A DNA stretch of 64,000 nt, taken from contig DUBC01000019.1 of NCBI GenBank assembly GCA_012960505.1, positions 1 through 64,000 of the forward strand. Reading direction: 5' to 3'. Source of the DNA: Verrucomicrobiales bacterium (GTDB taxonomy: Bacteria; Verrucomicrobiota; Verrucomicrobiia; Verrucomicrobiales; DEV007). Shown in pieces: positions 44,844 to 54,614 of the stretch. Position 1 is the first letter of the stretch. Each line of letters opens with the position of its first letter. The translations under genes and the position numbers were made by a program. The notes beneath the pieces are model-generated. The model was not told where the DNA came from. It saw nothing but the letters and a program-made list of their open reading frames with translations, and did no database searches.

Positions 44844-45551
44844 ATGATTTCAATTAGTGAATCATATGAGCTAGTAAAGTCTCAAATACAATGTGCAGCA
44901 GAGACATCAGGGAGAAATCCTGAAGAGATTGAGCTCATTGCTGTAAGCAAGACGTGGCCAATATCGACTGTATCTGAACTCGTTGAGTGTGGGCATAAAA
45001 TTTTTGGAGAGAATAAGGTACAGGAACTCGAAGTTAAATGCCCTTCCCTCTCGTCCTCTCTCAGATGGCATTTCATTGGACATCTTCAGAAAAACAAAGC
45101 AAGGAAAGTATTACCGTTAGCGGAAACAATACACAGCGTTGATTCATTAGATATCGCCGAGAGAATAAACACAATTGCTCATGAACTTGGCTTGTTCCCA
45201 AAAATTTATGTTCAGGTCAATCACGTAGGAGAATCTACAAAGTTCGGATTTTCTCCTGAAGAATTATTCCAATCATTTGATTCACTTTTACAACTCGACA
45301 GGATAGAGATTGAAGGATTAATGATTATCCCTTCCTTTGATGCTGACCCTGAAAAGGTCAGACCCGAATTTGCCGCACTGAGAGACCTTAGAGACAAGCT
45401 AGAAAAAATAACTGGCATTAAATTGCCTGGCCTCTCAATGGGAATGAGTAATGATTTTCTTATTGCGATTGAAGAAGGGTCAACTTCAGTACGCATCGGT
45501 TCCTCTATATTTGGAAAACGAAAAGTTATTAAATCCAACCAAAAGGGATAA
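44844..45551 (+). CDS. yggS: YggS-family pyridoxal-phosphate homeostasis protein
   Basis: About 235 residues from the ATG at 44844 (a TTG at 44811 would add 11 non-conserved residues and is not preferred). The PLP-binding lysine is K36 in LIAVSKTWP, the same number as in E. coli YggS. Further family motifs: FGENKVQEL, WHFIGHLQKNKARK, HSVDS, VNHVGESTKFGF, GLMIIP and the phosphate-binding LSMGMSNDF and VRIGSSIFG. A single-domain fold-type III protein without known catalytic activity, it buffers PLP. Cytoplasmic. Confidence 0.92.
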   Translation: MISISESYELVKSQIQCAAETSGRNPEEIELIAVSKTWPISTVSELVECGHKIFGENKVQELEVKCPSLSSSLRWHFIGHLQKNKARKVLPLAETIHSVDSLDIAERINTIAHELGLFPKIYVQVNHVGESTKFGFSPEELFQSFDSLLQLDRIEIEGLMIIPSFDADPEKVRPEFAALRDLRDKLEKITGIKLPGLSMGMSNDFLIAIEEGSTSVRIGSSIFGKRKVIKSNQKG

Positions 45552-45598
45552 CGGCTGTTTTTCTTAATCGGGTAACTGTAAAAAGATTAATTTTATTC

Positions 45599-47041
45599 TT
45601 AAGCAAGAATCCCCTTCACGACACGACCATGCACATCCGTCAATCTAAAGCGACGACCCTGATACTTGAAGGTCAATCTTTCATGGTCAATTCCTAGCAA
45701 GTGTAGCATTGTGGCATGAAAATCATGTACATGGACTGGATCTTTCTGGACATTATATCCTAAGGGATCTGTGCTTCCATATGCCGTTCCAGCCTTCACT
45801 CCACCGCCTGCCATCCATAATGAAAAACAACGAGGGTGGTGATCTCTCCCAAAATTGTTACCGTTTAATTTACCTTGGCAATAATTAGTGCGACCGAACT
45901 CTCCTCCCCATATGACAAGAGTATCATCAAGCAATCCTCTCTGCTTTAAATCAGTAACTAACGCAGCCGAGGCTTGATCAGTTTCAGAGCACTGACCTTT
46001 AATTCCTCCTGCAAGTCCACCGTGTTGATCCCATCCAGGATGATATAATTGGATATATCGGACACCACGTTCGGCCAATCTACGAGCTTGTAAACAGTTC
46101 GCAGCAAAAGATCCAGGATTACTTACGCCCTTCCCATAAAGATCTAGGATATGTTTAGGTTCATCACTTATATCAGTCACCTCAGGAACCGAAGACTGCA
46201 TCCTATAAGCAAGTTCATACTCAGCTATACGACCTTCAATTAATGGATCAGAATCCTTTTCAACTTGTAAACGATGTAAATCAACAAGCTTGTCCAGCAT
46301 CTTTCTTCTTCCAACTCTCGTAATTCCATTTGGATTATTTAAATATAGCACTGGATCTTTTCCAGAGCGCAATCTCACACCCTGAAACTCAGAGGGCAAA
46401 AAACCGCTTCCCCAGAGACGCGAAACTAAGGGTTGTCCTCCCTTATTTTTCGTAACCATAACAACAAATGTTGGCAGGTCATTATTGGCTGATCCCAACC
46501 CGTAACTCAACCATGCACCGATGCTGGGTCGACCAGGGAATTGGGATCCGGTCTGAAGCATGGTTACTCCTGGCCCATGATTAATTGCTTCTGTATGCAT
46601 TGATTTCACTACACATAGCTCATCCGCAACCTTGGCAGTATGCGGCAGAATTTCGCTCATCCATTGGCCGCTCTCACCATGCTGTGAAAATTTAAAAGGG
46701 GATCCGGCTAGAGGAAAAGAAGATTGGTTCCCAGACATTCCGGTTAGCCTTTGTCCTTTCCGAACCTCTTCAGGTAACTGCTCACCATGACGCTCTTTTA
46801 ATATGGGCTTATGATCATAGAGATCCATTTGGGAAGGCCCTCCACTCTGAAAAAGGTAAATGACCCTTTTAACCTTCGCTGGTAAATGAGTTTTTTGTTC
46901 GAACCCAGCAGCCGAAGCATTACCATTAGACATCATTTCTGACATCGCAATTCCGCCAAGCCCCATTCCAAATCGATTCAGAACTCCCCTACGGCTCATG
47001 CCAAAAGTAGATTCTTCACCAACACATAAATGACGCTTCAT
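45599..47041 (-). CDS. DUF1501-family secreted protein
   Basis: 480 residues. The N-terminus has a twin-arginine-like SRRGVLNRFGMGLGG (about 15-29), pointing to Tat export. The DUF1501 body starts with VKRVIYLFQSGGPSQMDLYDHKP and includes MLQTGSQFPGRPSIGAWLSYG, RYIQLYHPGWDQHGG and WGGEFGRTNYCQG with FGRDHHPRCFSLWMAGGG. The closing HDFHATMLHLLGIDHERLTF is typical of the DUF1501 copies that accompany PSD1-type cytochrome proteins, and a PSD1 gene lies on the same strand upstream at 47897-50857, separated by a ThuA gene on the opposite strand. Probably functions with PSD1; the reaction is unknown. Confidence 0.88.
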   Translation of the reverse strand: MKRHLCVGEESTFGMSRRGVLNRFGMGLGGIAMSEMMSNGNASAAGFEQKTHLPAKVKRVIYLFQSGGPSQMDLYDHKPILKERHGEQLPEEVRKGQRLTGMSGNQSSFPLAGSPFKFSQHGESGQWMSEILPHTAKVADELCVVKSMHTEAINHGPGVTMLQTGSQFPGRPSIGAWLSYGLGSANNDLPTFVVMVTKNKGGQPLVSRLWGSGFLPSEFQGVRLRSGKDPVLYLNNPNGITRVGRRKMLDKLVDLHRLQVEKDSDPLIEGRIAEYELAYRMQSSVPEVTDISDEPKHILDLYGKGVSNPGSFAANCLQARRLAERGVRYIQLYHPGWDQHGGLAGGIKGQCSETDQASAALVTDLKQRGLLDDTLVIWGGEFGRTNYCQGKLNGNNFGRDHHPRCFSLWMAGGGVKAGTAYGSTDPLGYNVQKDPVHVHDFHATMLHLLGIDHERLTFKYQGRRFRLTDVHGRVVKGILA

Positions 47042-47126
47042 AATTGAATACTATCTAAAGAAAAAGAAATAATTTCAATCAAAGTTTAACTTTCTCAATC
47101 ATATATAATAGTGATATCATAAATTC

Positions 47127-47900
47127 ATGATCCAAAAAATAGCTCTATACGTCGCTTTAGCGGCAATACCTTTTACATCATTTGCTGAAACAGAAAATAA
47201 AACCGATAAAAAGAAACTATATTCAGGGGAAAAAATTCAGGCGCTTCTAATTACAGGGGGGTGCTGTCACAATTATGCTTTTCAAGCCACCGCACTGACC
47301 TCAGGCATTGAGAAACAAGTGAATATTGAATTTACTGTGATAAATGAAGGCGGAAAAGGAACGCGAGCACAAATCTCATTATATGACGATCCTAAATGGG
47401 CAGATCCCTATGATGTTATTATCCATAATGAATGTTTTGCTGATACAGTGAATTCAGATTACATACGCAAAATTACAAAGGCACATGAATCTGGAAAACC
47501 GGCCCTTGTAATTCATTGTGCAATGCATACTTACCGTTCAGCAAAAATCGATGATTGGAGAAAATTTCTAGGAGTAACTAGCAAACGTCACGAACATAAA
47601 GCTCAATACCCTGTCATCCCTTTCGCTAAAACTCATCCGATTATGAATGGATTCCCTGAAAAGTGGATCACACCTAAAGACGAGCTTTATGTCATTGAAA
47701 AGTTATGGCCCAACAGCAAACCGCTTGCATTTTCAGTCAGCGAAAGGACCGGTAAAAAGCATGCTGTGATATGGACCAATGAATTTGGTAAAGCACGTGT
47801 ATTTGGCACAACTTATGGCCACTCTGATGAAACCTTCAAAGATCAAGTCTTTATTAATCTACTAGCAAGAGGACTGGTCTGGGCTGTCGGCAAGTTTTAA
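47127..47900 (+). CDS. secreted ThuA-like domain protein
   Basis: 257 residues with a signal peptide (about 1-20, ending TSFAE). The ThuA fold, class I glutamine-amidotransferase-like, starts with QALLITGGCCHNYAFQA and continues with YDVIIHNECFADTV, KPALVIHCAMHTYR and FGKARVFGTTYGHSDE. ThuA-like proteins are linked to trehalose or other disaccharide use, and secreted copies accompany DUF1080 and PSD1 gene sets in Verrucomicrobiota and Planctomycetota. The tail GHSDETFKDQVFINLLARGLVW is well conserved in that group. It lies between DUF1501 and PSD1 genes but on the opposite strand; its stop overlaps the PSD1 stop by four bases. TATAAT at 47104-47109 could be its -10 element. Confidence 0.85.
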   Translation: MIQKIALYVALAAIPFTSFAETENKTDKKKLYSGEKIQALLITGGCCHNYAFQATALTSGIEKQVNIEFTVINEGGKGTRAQISLYDDPKWADPYDVIIHNECFADTVNSDYIRKITKAHESGKPALVIHCAMHTYRSAKIDDWRKFLGVTSKRHEHKAQYPVIPFAKTHPIMNGFPEKWITPKDELYVIEKLWPNSKPLAFSVSERTGKKHAVIWTNEFGKARVFGTTYGHSDETFKDQVFINLLARGLVWAVGKF

Positions 47901-50857
47901 TATTTAGCCACACTTTCCCAAAAATTAAATAAAGCAGAACCCAAAACACTCAGCGCTGCGGCATTTTCTTCAGGTATTGTCTTATCATGAGGCGAATCAC
48001 CTACAGCGAGATATTTTTTTGCAGATTCAGGATCCTTTAAGAACCCATCTCTCTGTTCATTATAGAGCGCTTCCATTAATTTAAGCTCTTTCTCTGATGG
48101 GCCACGACTCGTTAGATTAGTAAACATTTCGATTATAGTCGGGCCAATCTGCCCATCATTCTTTTGATATATCTTTTCACCAAATACCCTCGAAGCCTCA
48201 TTAATTTGTGGATCATTCAACATCACTAAAGCTTGTAGAGGAGTCGAAGTTCTTTCTCTTTTAACCCTACAAACGTCTCTTTTGGATGCATCTAAAGCCA
48301 TCATGACTGGAGCTGGCCCTGTTCTTTTCCAGAAAGTATAGAGACTCCTTCGATACAAGCCTTCGCCCTTATCTCTCCCCATAGGTTTGAATGACTCTGC
48401 AACCTCGTACGGTTTAACAGGAGGCCCTCCAAGTTTTGCGGACAATAACCCGGAAACTGCCAATGATTGATCTCGTATCATCTCTGCCGAAAGTCTTGCT
48501 CGTGGCATTCGGCTAATGAACCGGTTCTCAGGATCCTGAACTAATCTTTCCTTAGGCACGTCTGAACCTTGCTTGTAAGCAGAGGAAGTTAAAATAAAAC
48601 GTAATAGCTTCTTAATATCCCAACCAGAATTGATAAAATAATTAGACAACCAATCCAATAGTTCAGGATGAGTAGGGATCTGTCCTTGGCTACCAAAATC
48701 TTCAGGCGTTCTTACTAACCCCTCCCCAAAACACATTTGCCAAAACCGATTCACTGCGACTCTCGAAGTGAGAGGATTTTCTGGAGAAATTAACCACTCA
48801 GTGAGATTTAAGCGGTTAGGACCTCCATCCCCAGGCAGAAAAGAGGGAGTGCCAGCAAATACTTCCTTACCACGCTTATCGTAAGCTCCACGCTCCAATA
48901 CATAAGAACGTTTCGGTTCAGCCAACTCGCGCATTACCATGATTTCCTGCAACCCTTCCTGAAAATTCGCCAGATCAGCACGAGCCTTTTCCAATTGTTT
49001 CTTTTGTTCAAGAGACTTTATATCAATCACTGAAGTATAAAATTCTAGATCCGGATCAAATTGGCTTCCATTGATCAAGCTAGTGACTTCGACCTGAGTA
49101 AGCTCTCTGTTAAAAACTTTAAACTCATCCACTAATCCATTCTTGAATCCACGGTCACGAAAACGCTCACCAATGGAAATATTATCTCCGCCACCGCCCG
49201 TGATTCCCTTGTATAGATAATCACGAATAACATCACATTCAGATTCAGTGCCATTGATATATATTTTTAGCCCTGAAGATGAACTTGATCCGTCATTACT
49301 CACAGTTACATGAACCCATTTCCCAGCAACTACCTGCTGTTTTGTTTTTATACGCAATGCATTACCAGGCCAAAAATGAATGAGAGACCAACTCAATTTT
49401 CCCTCTTCTATCAACAATTGGTAGCCTCTACTGCCTGAATCCGTCCAGGCTCTGGATCGATGAAAAACCACGGCTCTTTCTTTTACCTCTGGAGTCTTCA
49501 TCCATAATGAAACACTGAAAGGCTGATATCTTCTGAAATTACCCACGTTGGTCCCAAATGCATCGTCGCCTGTTAGCTTAATTGCCTTACCAATTTTACC
49601 AGGAACACTGGAATTATGCCCGAGATTCCCTTCAAAATCCTGATGAAAAACCTGCCCCTTGACTTCGGTTTTCGGATTCGTTTTCACCCATTCTTGAAAA
49701 CGTTCTTTCAAACCTGGAATTACAGCATTTTGAGCAACAAGCACTTTTTGTTTAAGGTCCTTAAGATGAGCCTTCTTCTGATCATCCATGATTCTCATCG
49801 TAGGAGTCGGTACAGAAGACGTAAAATATGAGTAAATACCAGATTCAGATATGTTCTGAAAGTATGAAAACAATTGGTAATATTCTTTCTGCGAAACGGG
49901 ATCATATTTGTGATCATGGCAGCGTGCACATTCAAGTGTTAGCCCCAAAAAAGCCGTCCCAAATGTATGTAAGCGATCGGCCACATACTCTACACGAAAC
50001 TCTTCTTCAGTACTTCCACCTTCTACCTTCTGAGGGTGCAACCGGGAAAAGGTCGTAGCCTGAATTTGCTGCTCAGTTGCATTCGGCAACATGTCACCTG
50101 CTATTTGTTCCGTTATAAATTCACTATATGGCTTATTATCATTAAAAGCTGATATCACCCAATCTCGCCATGGCCACACAAAGCGGTTTCGATCAACTTG
50201 GTATCCATAAGTATCGGAATATCTAGCAATATCCAGCCAATGCGATGCCATTCTTTCTCCATAAGCAGTTTTAGCCAAATAACGATCTACCATTTGAGAA
50301 TAAGCGGCAGGAGAATCATCCTCAGTATACTCTTTAACTTCCTCAGGTCTTGGCGGTAATCCAGTCAAATCAAATGCAACTCTCCGAATTAATTTTTCCT
50401 TAGACGCCTCTGGAAGAAAATCCCAATCTAGACTCTTTAATTTATCCGTTATGAAAGCATTTATCGGATGAACATTGCTTTTAGCTTTAGGTTTTTTACT
50501 TGTTTTTATAGGAATAAAAGACCAATGACCTTGTACCTTTCCCCCTTCTTTAATCCAATTCCTCAATATAGAAATCTCGTTTCCTGTGACGGAAAGTTTC
50601 GATTTAGGAGGGGGCATTCTCTCCTCTGGATCAGTAGAAGTGATTCTCGCAATAAGTTCACCACTTTTTATTGCCTGATTGATGCCCTCTTGTGTATCAA
50701 GCCTAAGGTCGCCCTTACGTTTATTTTTGTCTGGACCATGGCAATGATAACAACGATCCGAAAGGATTGGCTTCACATCAAAATTATAAGTCACCTCAGC
50801 ATCCAGAACTGTGGCAAAGGCTGAAAATGCAACTAAAAGTAAAACAATGAAATTCAC
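47897..50857 (-). CDS. PSD1-type protein: cytochrome-c-like, DUF1549, LamG-like and DUF1553 domains
   Basis: 986 residues, signal peptide about 1-20. Next comes the Planctomycete-type cytochrome c domain with a heme c motif C36-Y-H-C39-H40 and GDLRLDT. DUF1549 covers about 140-330 (HWLDIARYSDTYGYQVDRNR, ECARCHDHKYDP, a second C-x-x-C-H). A concanavalin/LamG-like domain is inserted at about 405-590 (KAIKLTGDDAFGTNVGNF, FSVSLWMKTP). DUF1553 follows at about 690-950 (PLTSRVAVNRFWQMCFGEG, TSTPLQALVMLNDP). Such proteins are exported and associated with polysaccharide degradation; electron transfer to or from a carbohydrate oxidation step is a proposal, not proven. It normally pairs with DUF1501, here found at 45599-47041. 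Confidence 0.9.
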   Translation of the reverse strand: MNFIVLLLVAFSAFATVLDAEVTYNFDVKPILSDRCYHCHGPDKNKRKGDLRLDTQEGINQAIKSGELIARITSTDPEERMPPPKSKLSVTGNEISILRNWIKEGGKVQGHWSFIPIKTSKKPKAKSNVHPINAFITDKLKSLDWDFLPEASKEKLIRRVAFDLTGLPPRPEEVKEYTEDDSPAAYSQMVDRYLAKTAYGERMASHWLDIARYSDTYGYQVDRNRFVWPWRDWVISAFNDNKPYSEFITEQIAGDMLPNATEQQIQATTFSRLHPQKVEGGSTEEEFRVEYVADRLHTFGTAFLGLTLECARCHDHKYDPVSQKEYYQLFSYFQNISESGIYSYFTSSVPTPTMRIMDDQKKAHLKDLKQKVLVAQNAVIPGLKERFQEWVKTNPKTEVKGQVFHQDFEGNLGHNSSVPGKIGKAIKLTGDDAFGTNVGNFRRYQPFSVSLWMKTPEVKERAVVFHRSRAWTDSGSRGYQLLIEEGKLSWSLIHFWPGNALRIKTKQQVVAGKWVHVTVSNDGSSSSSGLKIYINGTESECDVIRDYLYKGITGGGGDNISIGERFRDRGFKNGLVDEFKVFNRELTQVEVTSLINGSQFDPDLEFYTSVIDIKSLEQKKQLEKARADLANFQEGLQEIMVMRELAEPKRSYVLERGAYDKRGKEVFAGTPSFLPGDGGPNRLNLTEWLISPENPLTSRVAVNRFWQMCFGEGLVRTPEDFGSQGQIPTHPELLDWLSNYFINSGWDIKKLLRFILTSSAYKQGSDVPKERLVQDPENRFISRMPRARLSAEMIRDQSLAVSGLLSAKLGGPPVKPYEVAESFKPMGRDKGEGLYRRSLYTFWKRTGPAPVMMALDASKRDVCRVKRERTSTPLQALVMLNDPQINEASRVFGEKIYQKNDGQIGPTIIEMFTNLTSRGPSEKELKLMEALYNEQRDGFLKDPESAKKYLAVGDSPHDKTIPEENAAALSVLGSALFNFWESVAKY

Positions 50858-51030
50858 AAATCAGAAATAATAATAACCCAAATAAGGAAATGAAACCAGA
50901 CAATTTACATATAATGAAAAAGCAATTCTTACTTATATAACCTAATAAAAACACCAACTTGAGACGTCTTGAAAGTATAACACAGAATCAGTCGACACAG
51001 TGCCATGATCTATCGTAAACAAGTAACGTA

Positions 51031-52521
51031 ATGAAGCTCCTACTATATATATCTTCCTTAATCATTCTCCAGCTATCTTACATTTTCTCTGAAGAAAGAA
51101 ATATCGTCCTTTTTGTTACCGATGATCAAAGCCCTGATGCAGGTTGCTACGGAAACAAAAAAATTAAAATGCCGAACCTAGACAAACTAGCTTCGGATGG
51201 GACTCTCTTCAAACATGCCTTTGCAACAACTGCAAGTTGTTCAGCATCCAGATCTGTTATTTTGACAGGGCTTCACAATCATCTTAATGGGCAATTCGGG
51301 CATCAACACAATTACCATAAGTTCTCATCTTTCCAAAACATTCAGTCACTCCCGGTCCTTCTGAACAGACACGGTTACCGCACCGCTCGCATTGGAAAAT
51401 TTCATGTGGCTCCAGAACCTGTTTATCACTTCGAAACAAAATTGAAGGGGAACTCAAGGAATGCCGTTCAAATGGCAACCCAATGTAAAGATTTTATTAG
51501 CTCAAAAGATGAACGCCCTTTCTTCCTGTATTTTGCGACTTCTGATCCGCACAGGGGCGGAGGAACTGATAAAGGATCACCTCACAAGCCAGACCTTTTT
51601 GGAAATAGGCCCAACAAGGGGTCTCATCAAGGTGTCGATGAGGTATTCTACAAACCTGAGGAAGTTGAAGTGCCTGCTTTCTTACCTGACACCCCAACAT
51701 GTAGAGCCGAACTTGCACAGTACTATCAGTCTTGCTCCAGAATCGACCAGGGACTTGGTCAACTCATTCAGATCCTAAAGGAAGCAGGTGAATATGATAA
51801 GACCTTAGTGATTTTCACTTCTGATCATGGCATCGCAATGCCGGGAGGAAAGACCACAGTTTATGAACCTGGACTGAGAGTGCCTTTCGTTGTTAGAAAT
51901 CCTTACATCAAAGAACGAGGACTAATTAGTGATGCACTCATAAGTCATATTGATATCACTCCTTCTATACTGAACTTTGCCGATGCTTACGACTCGAAAA
52001 CAAGAGGCCCTTTAAAGAAACTCATTAACTTTGAGAAATCAGAAAAACGGGCACCAGAAGAAAATAGAGGAAAAAAAATAGTTAAATTCCATGGCCGTTC
52101 CTGGCTCCCCTTATTAAATAAAAAAGAAACCTCAGGATGGGATCAAATCGGAGCTTCTCATACATTTCATGAAATTCAGATGTATTACCCGATGAGGGTT
52201 ATTCGTGACCGCAATTACAAACTCATCTGGAACATCGCACATCCGCTTCCATTTCCATTTGCAAGTGATCTCTGGGCAGCCCCAACATGGCAAGCACAAT
52301 TCAAACAGGGACCAACAACAAAGTATGGGAAAAAAACCGTACACGAATATATACAAAGACCAGAATTTGAACTTTTTGACATGCGTAAGGATCCAAATGA
52401 AACAAAAAATTTGGCAGCCGAAGCAAAGCACTATGAATTACTACAAACTTACAAAGAAAAACTAAAAGAAATGCAGAAACAAACTAATGATCCATGGATC
52501 GTTAAATGGAAATACGAATAA
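51031..52521 (+). CDS. secreted sulfatase, formylglycine type (C-x-A-x-R variant)
   Basis: 496 residues with a signal peptide (about 1-20, ending IFSEERN). The maturation motif is C70-S-A-S-R74, the alanine form of C-x-[PA]-x-R that formylglycine-generating enzymes also accept. The metal sites IVLFVTDDQSPDAG and FTSDHGIAMPGGK and the sulfate-binding HVAPEP/DPHRGG segments are present. The overall layout (YELPSDLWAAPTWQ-like LWAAPTWQAQF, FELFDMRKDPNETKNLA) fits N-sulfoglucosamine-sulfohydrolase-like S1_8 enzymes. Substrate unknown. Divergent from the PSD1 gene, sharing a 173-base AT-rich region; convergent with the ABC permease gene, five bases between stops. Confidence 0.9.
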   Translation: MKLLLYISSLIILQLSYIFSEERNIVLFVTDDQSPDAGCYGNKKIKMPNLDKLASDGTLFKHAFATTASCSASRSVILTGLHNHLNGQFGHQHNYHKFSSFQNIQSLPVLLNRHGYRTARIGKFHVAPEPVYHFETKLKGNSRNAVQMATQCKDFISSKDERPFFLYFATSDPHRGGGTDKGSPHKPDLFGNRPNKGSHQGVDEVFYKPEEVEVPAFLPDTPTCRAELAQYYQSCSRIDQGLGQLIQILKEAGEYDKTLVIFTSDHGIAMPGGKTTVYEPGLRVPFVVRNPYIKERGLISDALISHIDITPSILNFADAYDSKTRGPLKKLINFEKSEKRAPEENRGKKIVKFHGRSWLPLLNKKETSGWDQIGASHTFHEIQMYYPMRVIRDRNYKLIWNIAHPLPFPFASDLWAAPTWQAQFKQGPTTKYGKKTVHEYIQRPEFELFDMRKDPNETKNLAAEAKHYELLQTYKEKLKEMQKQTNDPWIVKWKYE

Positions 52522-52526
52522 TTATT

Positions 52527-53564
52527 TCATTTACGCTTTGTCCGAATCCCATCTACCCATACCGCCGCAACAATAATTCCTCCTATCAGCACTTTCTGCA
52601 CCCAATCATCTACTCTCAACATCACGCATCCATTGTAGAGTAACGTAATTATAATTGCCCCAATCATAGAACCAAAAACTGTTCCACGACCACCGGTGAG
52701 TGAAGCACCTCCAATGACAACTGCCGCGATAATGTCTAGCTCCAGAGCAACTGCAGTCGTTGGATCGCCGTCACCTATTTCCGCATAAGACATCACTCCA
52801 GCCAAACCAAACATTGCCCCTCCAAGAGTAAAAATAAGAATGCGATTTCGTGTCACATTAATCCCCGAGTACCTTGCCGCTTTTTCATTCGCTCCAAGGG
52901 CATAGATGCGTCGTCCAAAAACCGAAAAGCGCATTAAAATAACCATCAGCAAGAAAAGAAAAATATTAATCCAAACCCCGTAAGCAAATACTAGCCATTT
53001 AGGATCAGGCTCCCTCATCATTAGTGTTTTGAGAAAATTATCGGGAGATCTAACAACCGTCTCATCGGCAAAACCTTCTGCAAGACCTCTTGCGACCAAC
53101 ATCATTCCCAATGTCACGATGAAGGGAGCGATACCAAGACGCGCCGATATCGTTCCATTTAAAAAACCCATTGCCGCGCCAATCATAATTGCAAACATCA
53201 CAGGCAAAGGAATGATCCCTCCTATAAAAACATTCCCGCCACACCAATTCACTGCGTGAGCACATGCGACTGCAGCTAAAGCCACAACAGATCCCGCACT
53301 AAGATCTATTCCCCCACTGACTATAATCATTGTCATCGCCAAAGCGCCTATACCAACGATGACAGTTTGCTTCAGGATCATCTTTAAATTCTGAACCGAT
53401 AGGAAATTGTCTACATTATCCGGGACATAGACAATTATCAGCAGAAGCAATAACAGAAATACAAAGATTAACCCACTGATCGGCATCAACAGAGCAAAGA
53501 AATTCTTTCCATAGCCCTTAGCTAAATTAGAATCCACGGAACTTACGTCCTCTGTACTTGGCAT
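52527..53564 (-). CDS. ABC transporter permease, ribose/monosaccharide (RbsC) type
   Basis: 345 residues with eight to ten membrane helices and the RbsC/BPD_transp_2 signatures SGGIDLSAGSVVALAAV, GTISARLGIAPFIVTLGMM and GGASLTGGRGTVFGSMIGA. It forms the inner-membrane channel of a sugar-type ABC importer. It lies six bases downstream of the substrate-binding-lipoprotein gene at 53571-54551, clearly one operon. The third component, a duplicated RbsA-type ATPase, is absent: the next gene downstream is a convergent sulfatase and the next upstream is aroE on the other strand. The ATPase must be supplied from elsewhere for this importer to work. Confidence 0.88.
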   Translation of the reverse strand: MPSTEDVSSVDSNLAKGYGKNFFALLMPISGLIFVFLLLLLLIIVYVPDNVDNFLSVQNLKMILKQTVIVGIGALAMTMIIVSGGIDLSAGSVVALAAVACAHAVNWCGGNVFIGGIIPLPVMFAIMIGAAMGFLNGTISARLGIAPFIVTLGMMLVARGLAEGFADETVVRSPDNFLKTLMMREPDPKWLVFAYGVWINIFLFLLMVILMRFSVFGRRIYALGANEKAARYSGINVTRNRILIFTLGGAMFGLAGVMSYAEIGDGDPTTAVALELDIIAAVVIGGASLTGGRGTVFGSMIGAIIITLLYNGCVMLRVDDWVQKVLIGGIIVAAVWVDGIRTKRK

Positions 53565-53570
53565 TGTTAT

Positions 53571-54551
53571 TTACTTCTCAGATGGATTCAGGAGTTCCTT
53601 GACCTCCTGAGAATCAATATTTTCCAAGTCCAGAAGCACGGCCCCAGTATCGACATTGGCCTCAAAGGATTCACCTTTAATAGACGCTACAATATTTTTG
53701 ACTGCAGTATATCCCATCCTGAAAGGATCCTGTACTGCAAGGGCTGATATTTTATTTTTCCTTAAAGCGCTTAGCAAAGTATCATTAGTGTCAAATCCAA
53801 CAAAAGAAATCTTTCCCGCAAGCCCAACTTCATCAAGCGCACGAAGCATTCCCTGAGTAGTCGATTCGTTTGGCGTGAAAACACCCTGAATACTGTCACC
53901 AAACTGGTTTAATAAATTTTCTGAAGCTTTTAAGGCTTCATCAATTGAAACCCCACCACGCTGATCAATTGAAACCAATTCAATATCTGGTGCCGATTCT
54001 TTTATCCCAGCAAGGAAACCTTCTTCCCTATTAGTAGTACTTGCATGATTCACTGCGTGCCTGAGCATGATGATTTTTCCAGTGTTATTCATTAGTGAAG
54101 CGAGACGTTTCCCGCATTCCTTTCCGGCTTCAAAATTATTAGTCATGACATTACTTATCACGGCTTCTCCTACAGATTCATCAAGGCTCGAATCCCATAC
54201 AGCAACCTTGATCCCAGCTGCATGTGCTTCCTTGACTGAACGAACTAGAGCCTTGTCATCAAGTGGCGCAAGTGCAATTCCATCAACTCGCTGAGTAATG
54301 AAATTTTCAACGACTTTTAGTTGGCCCGCCCTATCACTTTCCTGCTGAGGCCCCTTCCATATTACTTCAACACCAAATTTCTCTCCTGCCTTTTTAGCTC
54401 CCGCTTCTCCTGATTTCCAGAATTCATGAGTAGTGCCCTTAGGGATAACTGCTATTCGCAACTGTTTATTACCCGATTCAGGATCAGTTTTATTGCAACC
54501 AATCAAAGCAATGAAACAAAAAAGCAAAAAAGATGATAGATATCGTGTCAT
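53571..54551 (-). CDS. sugar-type ABC substrate-binding lipoprotein (RbsB-like)
   Basis: About 326 residues from the ATG at 54551. This start gives a clean lipoprotein signal (MTRYLSSFLLFCFIALIGC, Cys19 in lipobox LIGC); the frame stays open to 54641 but would then overlap aroE. The mature part is a Peripla_BP_4/RbsB-type two-lobe protein: LRIAVIPKGTTHEFWKS, the hinge-side QRVDGIALAPLDDKALV, GIKVAVWDSSLDE and GVFTPNESTTQGMLRAL. It would bind a monosaccharide or autoinducer-2-like ligand outside the inner membrane. Co-transcribed with the permease gene six bases downstream. Confidence 0.88.
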   Translation of the reverse strand: MTRYLSSFLLFCFIALIGCNKTDPESGNKQLRIAVIPKGTTHEFWKSGEAGAKKAGEKFGVEVIWKGPQQESDRAGQLKVVENFITQRVDGIALAPLDDKALVRSVKEAHAAGIKVAVWDSSLDESVGEAVISNVMTNNFEAGKECGKRLASLMNNTGKIIMLRHAVNHASTTNREEGFLAGIKESAPDIELVSIDQRGGVSIDEALKASENLLNQFGDSIQGVFTPNESTTQGMLRALDEVGLAGKISFVGFDTNDTLLSALRKNKISALAVQDPFRMGYTAVKNIVASIKGESFEANVDTGAVLLDLENIDSQEVKELLNPSEK

Positions 54552-54614
54552 TTGATTAATCCAAGCCATTTGACGACTTGAAATCAAGCCTTCGTGAGCA
54601 CAAAGTTTATGTAA

